64,000 nucleotides of DNA, from assembly GCA_009823395.1 (NCBI GenBank), contig CM020513.1:3988501-4052500 (forward strand), written 5' to 3'. The position numbers were made by a program, and so were the translations under genes. The notes under the pieces are model-generated. The model worked only from the letters and a program-made list of their open reading frames with translations, did not search any database and was not told the origin of the DNA. This document shows positions 1-14,800 of this stretch, piece by piece (position 1 is the stretch's first letter; every line of letters starts with the position of its first letter). The DNA comes from Thamnaconus septentrionalis (taxonomy: Eukaryota; Chordata; Actinopteri; Tetraodontiformes; Monacanthidae).

Positions 1-989
1 ACATGCAGTTGTCTGTGATAAGGTGCAATTTAAAAAAAAAGAAAGAAAGAAGTATCTTTGGGAGGACAATATTTCTAAAACAATATTTTGAAATGTTAGG
101 CTAGGATAGAAAACCAACTCGAGACAAAGCCATAGTGGCTGAATGATAATTTTGGAGATTTGTATTTTAGTCACTCAAGAGTCAAGATTGCAGGGGGTGG
201 GAGGCGTTAAGGCATATTGCACTTTGACATCCAGCCCTTTGTAAGTTGATGTAAAACGTGGTCACTTTTCTACGCAGGCGCGTGCCGCCTCGATTTGTAA
301 CGTGGGGTCAAAAATGAAAAACTGTAGCACCAGCAAATTGCCAACATGTGTGTTTTTGAGATCTCGTTTTTTCCAAGACGTCTTGTATGTGGGGATCTAT
401 ATGAAGTCAGAGTCACCACTTTTATTGGCTTTTGAATGATCACTCCTGTTGTATTCAGTGTTAATGGTTTCCTTGAAAATAAATACATTTTTATACGATG
501 TTCTGCCTCTTGTTCATTTTGAGCAGCAATAGAAAATGGACGGACGACAACTTAATCACATTTGCAAATAAGAAAAACAATCACTGAACTTTAATCAACA
601 TTTGCACAAATATAGGAACATAAAACATAAAATACAAATTCACTCACTTACTTGAAATAAAACTGTCTGCAAACTACACAAACTTTGAAATAGAAAAATG
701 TATAAGTGCAATTAAAAGCAGCATAATTCTTGGGAATTTTTTTTCAACCAAATCCACACATGCCTTTATGTTTTTTTTTTTCATCTGTTACAACTGCAGC
801 ACTCACAGTTTTGTCTGATAAAATCACACGTTCAGGTTAAACACTTTCAAAATGGGGAAAATCACAGTGAAACTTTGTGAACCATGAATGTCCATGTGTC
901 CCAGCTCCTCCCCTCTAGTGAAAAACAAAGTTTTTCCATCATTGTCACCTTCAAGTCCATGTCTATACGTCGTGACTTGTGACTGTGAC
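1..989. other. Window edge, mostly non-coding, with a + strand poly(A) signal near 478
   Basis: No convincing coding exon is visible here. An AATAAA hexamer on the + strand near 478-483 follows unstructured sequence and could end the 3' UTR of a gene lying left of the window. From about 490 to 989 the sequence is A/T rich and includes T runs near 739 and 770. The short open frames in this stretch are not conserved-looking. Confidence 0.4.
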
Positions 990-995
990 TTTATT
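990..995 (-). terminator. Candidate poly(A) signal of the minus-strand coiled-coil gene
   Basis: TTTATT on the + strand reads AATAAA on the minus strand, about 100 bases after the TGA of the coiled-coil gene at 1097-2242. Confidence 0.5.
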
Positions 996-1096
996 ACAAG
1001 CACCAAATGCCTCCTTGCATGCATTATAGCAATGGAAATGTCAAACGTGTTTTTTCCTGGAGAAAAACCCTGCTAAGCTTTGGCGCATTGTCCTGC

Positions 1097-2242
1097 TCAG
1101 AAGGGACGAAGGTTTTTGTTGTGACCTTTGTAGGGGTCAAACAGCTGGAAGAGACAATCCGAGAGGCACTCGACGGGGTTGTCGCAGTAGCTGTAAGTCA
1201 CTGCACTCAGGATGTTCCAGGAGCCCAGCATGCCTACCGCAAAGAACCAAGAGACCACGCCCACTAGGAGGCCTTTCATGAAGGACCTGCCATACCCTTG
1301 GTTGTGATCTTCTGGGCCTGGAAGCTGTTTGTCTTCACAGCTGCCATCGCTCAGCTCCTCGGTGTCGGACGGCTCTGTCCTCCCAGCTGTAGGGAGGTGG
1401 TTCTCCTCCTCCAAATCCTCCATGTAGTTCAAAACCTCCTCCTCTTCCCTCAGCTCCTCCTGGTGCCGGAGGTCGTGGATGGTCTCCCGCATCTCCCTGG
1501 TCTGGTTCTGGAGCTCCTCGATCATCACCTTGCTGCTGCTGATCTCCTTCTGCTGCCGCACGATGATCCCCTTCCGGCTGCTGATGCCGCGCTCGGCCTC
1601 AGTGAGCTGCAGCCGCAGCGCTCGCTTGTCCATCTTCAGGTTGCTGTTGGTGCCGCTCTGCTTCTCCGCCAGGGACTCGTAGTAGCCCAGCTTGTCGCTC
1701 ATGCCCCGGGCTTGTTTCCTCAGCGCGCCCTCCTCCTTCTTCAGCTCATACAGGGCCTCCTTCACCCTTCCGTCCTCGGCCAGTCGCTCCTGCAGGGACT
1801 CGCTCTGGTCCTGCAGGTGGCGGACGTCCCCGGAGAGGCGCTCAATCACGGCCTGCTTCTGCTCGATCTGGGAGTGGCAGGTGGACAGCTTGGCAGCCGA
1901 GTCCTTGTGGATGTCCTGCAGCTGGTACTCCAGCGTGTACACCGCCGCCCTCAGCTCCTCATTCTCCGCCACCTTCTCCTTGTACTTTGCCTCGAGCACG
2001 GCCTCATCATTGCATATGAGCAGCTTCTCCGGGTTGTTCGGGCCATCGGGGCCTGGTGACACCTTCGGCCCGTTCCTCTGGGACTCGAGCGCGTCCCCTG
2101 ACGTGAGCTCCGAGTTCTGCTTGTGAGACCTGTGCACGAGCTCCTGCGGCTGGGCCGCCTCCGCCTCCACCCCGATCAGGTGGTGCGAGTCCCTCGATAT
2201 GGAGTTGCACTGGGGGCCATTGTTGATGTTTTCCAGTAACAT
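1097..2242 (-). CDS. Unnamed coiled-coil protein with C-terminal membrane anchor, paralogue 1
   Basis: Single uninterrupted frame of 381 residues with no visible intron. A charged, polar N-terminal part of about 80 residues is followed by a long heptad-rich region (about residues 80-280) starting at VLEAKYKEKVAENEELRA. An acidic linker (EELREEEEVLNYMEDLEEE) follows, then one hydrophobic segment near residues 325-345 (FMKGLLVGVVSWFFAVGMLG) and a tail of about 36 residues with three cysteines. The layout suggests a tail-anchored membrane protein with a cytosolic rod, like some golgins, TMCO5-type or KASH-type proteins, but the tail lacks the terminal proline run of classical KASH peptides. It is clearly paralogous to the gene at 3492-4580, which points away from it. 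I do not recognise the family and assign no function. A retrogene origin would explain the lack of introns. Confidence 0.75.
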   Translation of the reverse strand: MLLENINNGPQCNSISRDSHHLIGVEAEAAQPQELVHRSHKQNSELTSGDALESQRNGPKVSPGPDGPNNPEKLLICNDEAVLEAKYKEKVAENEELRAAVYTLEYQLQDIHKDSAAKLSTCHSQIEQKQAVIERLSGDVRHLQDQSESLQERLAEDGRVKEALYELKKEEGALRKQARGMSDKLGYYESLAEKQSGTNSNLKMDKRALRLQLTEAERGISSRKGIIVRQQKEISSSKVMIEELQNQTREMRETIHDLRHQEELREEEEVLNYMEDLEEENHLPTAGRTEPSDTEELSDGSCEDKQLPGPEDHNQGYGRSFMKGLLVGVVSWFFAVGMLGSWNILSAVTYSYCDNPVECLSDCLFQLFDPYKGHNKNLRPF

Positions 2243-3491
2243 GGCGAGGGTTTAGCTCGTCTGTAGTCCCTCAATGGAAAACGGCCCATCAAACATCGCC
2301 ACGTGGCTGCGACAGTTTTCAGTCTCCAGGCCCGTCGTCCTCGTCATCGTCTCCTTCGGTGAAGTTTAACAGCAGCTGGCGTCCCAAGCAGTGTCGCTGC
2401 CACCTGCAGTTTTTTCGTTTCTCCACAGTATCAGTGCAACATACAGAGTGAACGGCAGCAAATCCCTAAATCAACCTCTTTGGTTTGTTGGGAAGAAGTC
2501 ACGTATCTCTGTATAATTACATACACATTTAAACAGTGTTGTGCAGAAACTGTCTGGCGCATTTATCTGTCCGGACCCAGGAAACATGATGAAATCACCG
2601 GCTTTAATCCATCTCTAATCTGTGCCTTTGAACAGCGATGATGTCATAAAAAAAAAATAAAAAAATCTAGAAACCCCACCCCCTTCCAGGGAGGAGGCAA
2701 ACTTGTTTCAACTGCACTTTTTTAACCCAGCACACTTCTTCCTCGTGCCAGGGCCAGTAGTGTTGATTTGTTAAACAATAAAGAACCTTTAAAAGCTACA
2801 AAGTTGCACAGGGTTTTTTTTTCTTTCAAGGGCTCAACTTATCATTGTTGTCACGAGATGCATGTCTTGCAATGTGATGTTATGTTGTCATCGTTTATCA
2901 TCATTTCAACATGAGATCTGTGTCTGCCCCCCATCTGACTCATTTACTTTTACTTCATTTCTTCATTTACTTAATTTTACTTAATTTACTTAATTTACTT
3001 CCCTGCAAACTTAAAAGTAGTCATGAACCCGGTCATATTTCAGAACCAAGGAAAAGTTTATTTTAATTACAAGTTTCTGCATGGAAATGATCATTTTGTC
3101 TGGCAGAGAGTTGAGCTGAGGACTTGGTTGCTACGACTCAACTCGACTCTTGGGACGATGGTTCTGACGAGACCGATGATGTCACCAGCAAACAAAGGCA
3201 AAAATCAAAGGCAGGATCAAAGTGCCGAGGGGCGGGGTCCACCCACCCAGCCCATTTGGGATCGCGAAATAAGGAACATGAGACGTAATAGGGACTGAGA
3301 GGGACAGTGGCGTTACACTTTGGACGCCTGTCGATGAAACAGGAAAGAGTCATTATTTTGCGAGAAAAATTAAGAATTTCTGATGAGGTGCTGCAAAAAA
3401 ATGGAAAATAAGAGTGTAATTCATTTTCTGAGTCAGGCCAATGCCTGAGCAGGTCTTTCATTTGGGGGTCTGAATGAATTGAATCCTACTC
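2243..3491. promoter_or_regulatory. Shared 5' intergenic region of the divergent coiled-coil pair
   Basis: About 1.25 kb separates the two start codons. It must hold the promoters and 5' UTRs of both genes. An A-rich tract lies near 2650, and short TTTACTT-like repeats lie at about 2940-3000. No TATA box could be assigned with confidence. Confidence 0.4.
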
Positions 3492-4580
3492 ATGAGTCTG
3501 GATGGTCTGGACCACGTTCCCCTCTGCGGTTCAGAATTGGGGAACCAAGTTGTAAAAGTGGCGGCAGTGAAACAAGCAGAAACAAACAAACAAAACTCTG
3601 AGCTTAAACCATCAGAGGCGAGAGGTGAGTCCAAGAGAGGCAGGCTGCAGAGCTCACCCAGCACAAATGACTTGGGTCAAGCAGAGCACCAAAAGCTGTT
3701 TTCAGCAGAGGAGAAGGCTGTACTGGAAGCAAAGTACAAGGAGAAGGTGGCCGAGAATGAGCAGCTGAGGGCGGCGGCATACAACCTGGAGTATCACCTG
3801 CAGGACGTCCACCAGGACTCGGCAGCCAAACTGTCCACGTCTCACTGTCAGGTGGAGGAGCAGCAGGCCGTGATCGAGCACCTGTCTGGGGACGTCCGCC
3901 ACCTGCAGGACCAGCGAGAGGCCCTGCAGTGGAAAGTGGCCGAGGACCAGAGGCTAAAAGAGTCGTTGCGAGATCTCGAGAAGGAGGAAAGTGCGCTGAG
4001 GAAACAGATCCGAAGCTTGATGGATAAATGCAGCTACTTTGAAACGCTGGCAGATAAGCAGAGCGACGACAACAGGAAGCTCAAGACGTCCAAGCGGGAT
4101 CTGCAACGTCGCATCAGCGAGGCGAAACGTGTCATTTCGAACCAAGGTGAGATCATGACAAGGCAACAAAGGGACGTCAGCTCCACCGAGGAGATGAAGG
4201 AGGAGCTCCAAAGCCGGGCCCGGAAGATGCAGGAGACCATCCATGAGCTCCACCAGCAGGCTGAGCAGAGGAACGAGGAGGACGCACTGGCTGTCATTCT
4301 GAAAGATGAGCTCGGAGACCACGGCTCCCTGGAGAATCCAGCTGCAGACGATCCACCTGGAGGAGTTCTGAAAAACGTTCCCTGGAATCGCTGCGCTAGA
4401 TTCCTCCTGGCGGGCGTCGTCACTGGTCTGTCCACCGTCGGGGTGCTCCGATCCTGGAATATGATGACGCTGAGCGTGGTGACGTTCTATAAAAACTCGG
4501 CTGATTGTCTGCTGGACTGTGTCTCCAGGGTGATGGAACCCCAGGACAGCTACATGGAGAACAGCTTTCGTATCTTCTGA
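3492..4580 (+). CDS. Unnamed coiled-coil protein with C-terminal membrane anchor, paralogue 2
   Basis: Single uninterrupted frame of 362 residues, aligned along its length with the divergent gene at 1097-2242. Both contain KQNSEL near the N terminus, VLEAKYKEKVAENE, QDSAAKLST, LSGDVRHLQDQ and a C-terminal RSWN followed by a cysteine-containing tail (ADCLLDC here, ECLSDC in the partner). The coiled coil runs from about residue 75 to 265. A hydrophobic stretch follows NRCARF (FLLAGVVTGLSTVGVL, about residues 302-317). The start at 3492 is the first in-frame ATG, about 75 residues ahead of the shared core. Poly(A) signals AATAAA lie at 4654 and 4663. The function is unknown. The conserved rod-plus-anchor pattern suggests a structural or tethering role, which is inference only. 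Confidence 0.75.
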   Translation: MSLDGLDHVPLCGSELGNQVVKVAAVKQAETNKQNSELKPSEARGESKRGRLQSSPSTNDLGQAEHQKLFSAEEKAVLEAKYKEKVAENEQLRAAAYNLEYHLQDVHQDSAAKLSTSHCQVEEQQAVIEHLSGDVRHLQDQREALQWKVAEDQRLKESLRDLEKEESALRKQIRSLMDKCSYFETLADKQSDDNRKLKTSKRDLQRRISEAKRVISNQGEIMTRQQRDVSSTEEMKEELQSRARKMQETIHELHQQAEQRNEEDALAVILKDELGDHGSLENPAADDPPGGVLKNVPWNRCARFLLAGVVTGLSTVGVLRSWNMMTLSVVTFYKNSADCLLDCVSRVMEPQDSYMENSFRIF

Positions 4581-4653
4581 ATGGAGGACAGCCTGGCAGG
4601 GTTTTTCTTTCTTTCAAGGTTCTCACATGCAGTTTAAAAAAAGTAAAATTGAA

Positions 4654-4668
4654 AATAAAAAGAATAAA
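4654..4668 (+). terminator. Poly(A) signals of coiled-coil paralogue 2
   Basis: Two AATAAA hexamers (4654-4659 and 4663-4668) lie 75-90 bases after the stop codon. Confidence 0.6.
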
Positions 4669-4689
4669 AACGTTTGGTTCTATTTATAA

Positions 4690-5350
4690 AGTGGGTCAAA
4701 CTTGAACCTTTCTCAAAATTCTGAAAAAAGAGAGAAAAAAGATGAGTAATGCATGAATGATCCTTCCAGATATATTAATATTAAAAATAAATAAAAGTGT
4801 ATACGATTTGATAGCATTCAGTGTTAGCATGTTGCAAATTGCAAATTTCAAACATATAATGCTTACATAATAGTGCCCACCACTCTCCCTACAGTGATCT
4901 GTGAAAGGTCCCCGCAATGTTAATTCTGCTTTTGTCATGGTGCCTGTGGCTTGCGCCTTCTTTGGAATCCAGTTGGCAACCCTCTAGGTACCACCCCAAT
5001 ACCCTCAATAATAAACTTGAAGAATAATAAGAGGCTCATTTATTTTGATTTTGTCAGCTCTCTATTGATCACATGATCTTTGGTTTTCTATTAGAGTTGT
5101 GTCAAAATATTTAAGAATAAAGACAAAATATTTTAAATCACATTTCTATGTTGCTGCATGTGATTGTTGTAATCAGTATTGCTGGTTCACTAAAAAAAAA
5201 AATATATATATATTTTTGTGTGTGTGTGTGTGTGTGTGCGCGTGCGTGCGCGTGCGTGCGTGCTTTCAGTAGATACCTAAACAGGAAAAACCTTTGTCAA
5301 AGTCTGCACATGCCCCTGCAAACCGGCAAGATGATGATTATAAAGGAAAA
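4690..5350. other. Intergenic stretch with a TG/CG dinucleotide repeat
   Basis: No gene is seen. A (TG)n tract followed by a GCGTGCGTGC tract lies at about 5214-5262. The rest is A/T rich. Confidence 0.5.
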
Positions 5351-5351
5351 G

Positions 5352-5390
5352 AGGAGGCGGATATAAATCTTCGTTTTATATCCGCCTCCT
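5352..5390. repeat. Perfect 16-bp inverted repeat (hairpin) upstream of gnb5
   Basis: Bases 5352-5367 (AGGAGGCGGATATAAA) are perfectly complementary to 5375-5390 around a 7-base loop. Each arm contains GATATAAA, so TATA-like sequence faces both ways. It lies about 370 bases ahead of the gnb5 start codon. It could be promoter DNA, an RNA hairpin or a small mobile-element remnant. Confidence 0.6.
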
Positions 5391-5504
5391 GTGTGCCAAC
5401 AGACCATCGACACATCTGATCGGACTCCAGCCTGATGGTGTCTAAATCCTAGGGATCACAAATGGCCCCGGAAGACCCGACATCATCCTGTTGTGGATCA
5501 GCAC

Positions 5505-5660
5505 CAGCAGCAGCAGCAGCATCAGCAGCATCATCATCATCACCACCACCACTGCCATACACTGAGACCCTCCTCCTCCCCTCCCCGCCCCCTCTCCTCT
5601 GAAAGCCGAAGGAGCATCTTCTCGCCGTGACGTCATGACAGCAGCAGCAGCAGCAGCATC
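5505..5660. repeat. CAG-type trinucleotide tracts in the gnb5 5' region
   Basis: Short AGC/CAG runs near 5505-5520 and 5640-5656 and a CATCAT run near 5525 lie in GC-richer sequence just ahead of gnb5. They fit a 5' UTR or promoter zone. Confidence 0.4.
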
Positions 5661-5755
5661 AGCTGTTAGCTCCGCTCCGCTCCGCTCTGAGCCCTTTCGC
5701 CGCCGACCGCTGCCCGCACCCGAGCAAATATATGAGATCCCCGCCAAACCCTGAA

Positions 5756-10212
<4,457 letters not shown>

Positions 10213-11330
10213 GGACAAAGGCAGAAGATTTAACGGTAGACAGACGTACTGAAGAGCCGCTGATGTTTTTGTTCGCTAGAGTACAATCACAGAGATCGAG
10301 ACTCAGTTTTGGTTATACACAGGCCATATTAATAGGATTGTATATATTCCTGTCTCACAACCAGAGTTCATTTACATATTTCAGAGAATAATTAAAGCAA
10401 ATGGCACGCTTGTATTACATTAAGACTGAGAGAAACTTGCACAAAAGTACTTATAGTTACAACTCTAGATGTAAAAAATATATTTCAGAAAATAAAATCG
10501 GTAGTAACTAGCATCAGCATAGGATAGACACAATGAAGTGATGTATTGTATGTGCCCACATAAAGGACCAAACCTGTTAATTTAATGTTTTTTTGCACAA
10601 ATAGATGAAAAATTCCACCTGTGGAATATAATTGGGTCTGGGTAAAATACATCTGCAGGGGAAGCTATCAGATTTACATGAGGGAAACGGCCATTGGGTT
10701 TTTATACTTCATTAGAAATTAAGGAATAAGATCTGAGGGTTTGCAGCTTTCTCTGTAAATAGGAGATGTGAATTGATGATGCATTTATTGACTTGCAAAG
10801 ACGGATTATGATACGTTTTAAAAGCTTATATTGGACAGGGAGTAGCATATACATCAGCGTGACGAGCAAAAGAACAAATTAATTGTCTAATAAACACAGC
10901 AGAACTGTCCATGGAATTATACACACTATGCACCCAACAAGCCTTTTGTTCCTTTTAGCAATTTACCTGTCACTGTTATCCTAAAGTTAAAAAAAAGCAC
11001 ATTTACAAATAAAACAAATCTACAAGACGCCATGATGTCGACTGCTCCATGCCAATGATTTTTTCTTTTTTCATTTACCTTTGCTCCCGATCACAAAGCT
11101 GTTCCTCATGTGCACCCTGACCATGTGGTTCTCTACTCGATATATAAATACTAGAATATGAAACAGGTTGAAATTCCTAAAATGTACTCCTTTCTGTTAA
11201 GTTGTCCAACGGCTGTAATGTTATATCTACCATTGTAATTATTATGTTATTGTAGTTTAGTGTACAGCTATACAAGGGACTGTTTATGAAAGTATTACAA
11301 ACCTAATAAACTTAACATTTTGAATATCAT
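10213..11330 (+). other. gnb5: gnb5 3' UTR with two poly(A) signals
   Basis: A/T-rich, non-coding sequence follows the gnb5 stop. AATAAA occurs at 10491-10496 and 11305-11310, so short and long 3' UTRs are possible. The next gene's first exon begins at 11817. Confidence 0.55.
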
Positions 11331-11816
11331 CACTAACGTGCAGTTGTTATTTGTGTGTTTTACTGTTTTACACAATGTTTTTATCAATTGACTGAAATGT
11401 ATGACCTCGTCGTTTTTTTCAAACGTAACTTTATCTAAAAAAAAATAAAAAAAATACAGTTAACGAACAAACAGTCGACAAGGTCACATGAACACTAAAG
11501 CATTTTAAATGTGTGTCAAATATATAAAATGAATTGGAATTTGCAAAATGAGAGCCAAAGGGGAAAAAAATGACGCTTGAAACCTTTTCTTGAGCGCGAG
11601 CAACAGCGGATATGACATCAGCATTGCTCCCGGAACTAGCTTCGCCGCATCCAGTCGGCTAAACCAAAACAATGACTGCGGCCAGCTAATATTAGGTGTT
11701 TTGGAGCGTTTAAAAGAGAAATGTGCGCGTCCCTTCATGGTGTCACCGGCATGGATAGATGAGTTACGCCGTGACGGGGAAGAAGAAGCTGCCGAGGCCG
11801 GATTCTCGCGGACAAA

Positions 11817-14800
11817 ATGAGCGATGTGGTGGAGAAGACCCTCACAGCTCTGCCGAGCCTCCTGTCGCTGGACTCCCAGCCCGGTTCGGCAAAACTCTCC
11901 TCCGCCTCAAAACTGGGACACCTCATCAGAGGCATCACCGACCTCTCGTCCAAACATGTGAGTCTTTTCATTGAAAACACTGGGGGCCACGAGACAGGAC
12001 GTAAACATACTGGTGAAGTAGCCGCCCTGTACCTAGTCCCCTGTCACCGGTGCGTTGGTAAGTTAGTAGTAAGTTTTAGTTTGGAAAATCCCAGCTGGGG
12101 ACGGCCGGTTCTACTACCCGTCAACGACATCATCTCTCTGTCAGTGATAATATCGACATTAGTCATATTCAAAGTCAAAACAAAAACGCTAATTGGTGTT
12201 TTGAACTTTTGCATACTGTAGATGTGTGGGCAGCGACATTACAAAAAAGAAGACAACACAGCAAACTTTAAAGACAAAAACGATTAATTGAATCACTCTA
12301 CAATGTGTTTCTTACCTTTAGGAGGAGGAAAAACTCATTCAGGGTGAGCTGGCATCCATCAAAGATCAGATCTCCTCCCCTAGCACCTCCATGGTATGAT
12401 CCTCCTGACTCCTAACTAGACATTGGATGAACAAAAACGGCACCGGAGTCATGTCATGTGTTCATGTCTTTCCACAGAGGCAGATGAAGGAGCTCATGGT
12501 GAGAGCCATCTACTGTGAAATGCTGGGCTATGAGGCTTCGTTCACTTACATTCATGCCATCAAACTGGCCCAGCAGGGCGGCGCTCTGGAGAAAAGAGTT
12601 GGTGTGTGGTTTTAAGTTCAGTTGAAGAGCTTCTGCATTTATAGAATATTGGCAAAAACTCTCAAAACAGTTTTTAAAAATTCTCAAGACGTGGCCTCTG
12701 TTTTGCAGGTTATCTGGCTGTGTCTCTGTTCCTGAGCGAGAGTCACGAGTTGCTTCTTCTTCTGGTGAACACTGTATTGAAGGTGAGTACAAAATTTTTG
12801 CACCACTTCTTTCTGGGTGTCTAACAGAATTGTGCTGATGTGTTCTCTGTTTTCTTCCCTGCCAGGATCTCCAGAGCACAAACCTAATCGAGGTGTGCAT
12901 GGCTCTTACTGTCGTGGGCCAAATTTTCCCCAAAGACATGATCCCTGCAATCCTTCCTCTGGTCGAGGAGAAACTCAATCACCCAAAGTATGAAATGCCT
13001 TTGCTCATTTACCACATAAAGTACACCTTGGCACACAAACTCCAATTGAATATCTAAATGAAAGTGTTTTTTTTCCCCTTCTGACACATTTCTAGAGAGA
13101 TAATTCGACGGAAAGCTGTGCTGGCATTGTATAAATTCTACCTAATAGCACCAAATCAAGTTCAACACATACACAACAAGTTTCGTAAAGCCCTGTGCGA
13201 CAAGGACCCCGGCGTCATGACGGCTTCGCTCCACATCTACTTGAATATGATTCAGGTAATTTCCTCTGTTGGACTTTTAGGAAGTTCCACCTTTGCGTAG
13301 GTCCCTTTTACTATCCACATGCCACATTCTCTCATGTCACCTGTGGTAGGAGAACCCGGAAGGTCACAAGGACCTGACAGTCAGTTTTGTCACCATACTG
13401 AAGCAAGTGGTTGGAGGAAAGCTGCCCATGGACTTCAACTATCACAATGTCCCTGCTCCATGGCTGCAGATCCAGCTCCTGAGAATACTGTCGCTGCTTG
13501 GCAAGAATGACTCAAGGTAATCATCACTGTTGCTCCCTCCAGTAGGTTCTATTTTAAACGCATTTTCACCTTTTTATTTTTCTCTCTGGACTCCAGAGAA
13601 GCATCCTGACGTAGCAAGTGAACAGACTAGAACGTGAATGTAACGTTTGGAAATACAAGACAAATAAAAACAAAAACAGAAGTCAAAAACAAGGAGTTCC
13701 GAGAAGGTGGAGCTCACACCTGGATGGCTGTTGTCACAAGGCAGTGATGTTTGAGACATGTTGTTTTACTGCTAGAAAACACTGGTAACTTCATGTTTGC
13801 ATAATATGGCACTTTTTAAAAAAAACTGTGGTGCATTTACATATTGCTACTAGAGGGCGCCTACTCTCTCTCTCTGTCTCTCCCTCTCTTTCTCTCTCTC
13901 TCTCTGTATCATTAGTAAACTTGACCTTTGTTCTTTTATGTTTTTGATGTACTTTAATAGTTTAAAATCTGTTTTTTCTGAAATCATCAGTTCAAGTGAG
14001 ATCATGTATGAAGTTCTGGATGAGTCGTTACGAAGAGCAGAGATGAATCATAACATCACCTACGGTGTGTGTGTTTGTTTTTTATTACAAAACTCTTTGT
14101 TTAACATCACTGAAGTCATTTCTTAAAGACTTAATGTACTCTTTTTTTTCTTCCCCCCAGCTATATTATTTGAGTGTGTAAAATGTATTTACACCGTGCA
14201 TCCCAAGTCAGACCTTTTGGAAAAAGCTGCAAAGTGCATCGGCAACTTTGTTCTGTCACCAAAGATTAATCTGAAATATCTGGGTAAGCTGTGCAGGAAG
14301 CCTGTGATTTGCATCATGTCAAACAACATTTTCATGCCTCCGTCGTATTAAATGTCTCTTTTTGATCTCATTCTAGGCTTAAAAGCTCTGACCTACGTGG
14401 TTCAGCAAGATCCTAAACTGGCCCTGCAGCATCAGATGACCATCATTGAGTGTCTGGATCACCCCGACCTCATCATCAAGCGTGAGGTGAGACCGGTGCT
14501 GTTGTTGAGTCAAATTCTTTACGCCCTGTGTTCTTGGGGATTCCTGCATTATTGGCCTTTCTGTTTGTTTTTGCCTGCAGACGCTGGAGTTGCTCTTTCG
14601 GATCACAAACTCCCAGAATGTCACAGTCATTGTGGAGAAGATGCTGGAGTTCCTTCGCGCCAGCAAAGACGACCACACCACCACCGACTTGGTGGGGAAG
14701 GTTGCAGAGCTGGCAGAAAAATATCCTTCTGGTGTAGAGTTGGATTTTTCTTTTACTGTTTTTAAATAAAAGCTTCACTGCTCCACTAGGGGGTAGTCAA

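Noticed and set aside
1298..2059. Leu-rich + strand frame of 253 codons
   Set aside because: It is the antisense of the coiled-coil gene on the minus strand; the Leu/Val richness comes from reverse-complemented Glu/Lys/Gln codons.
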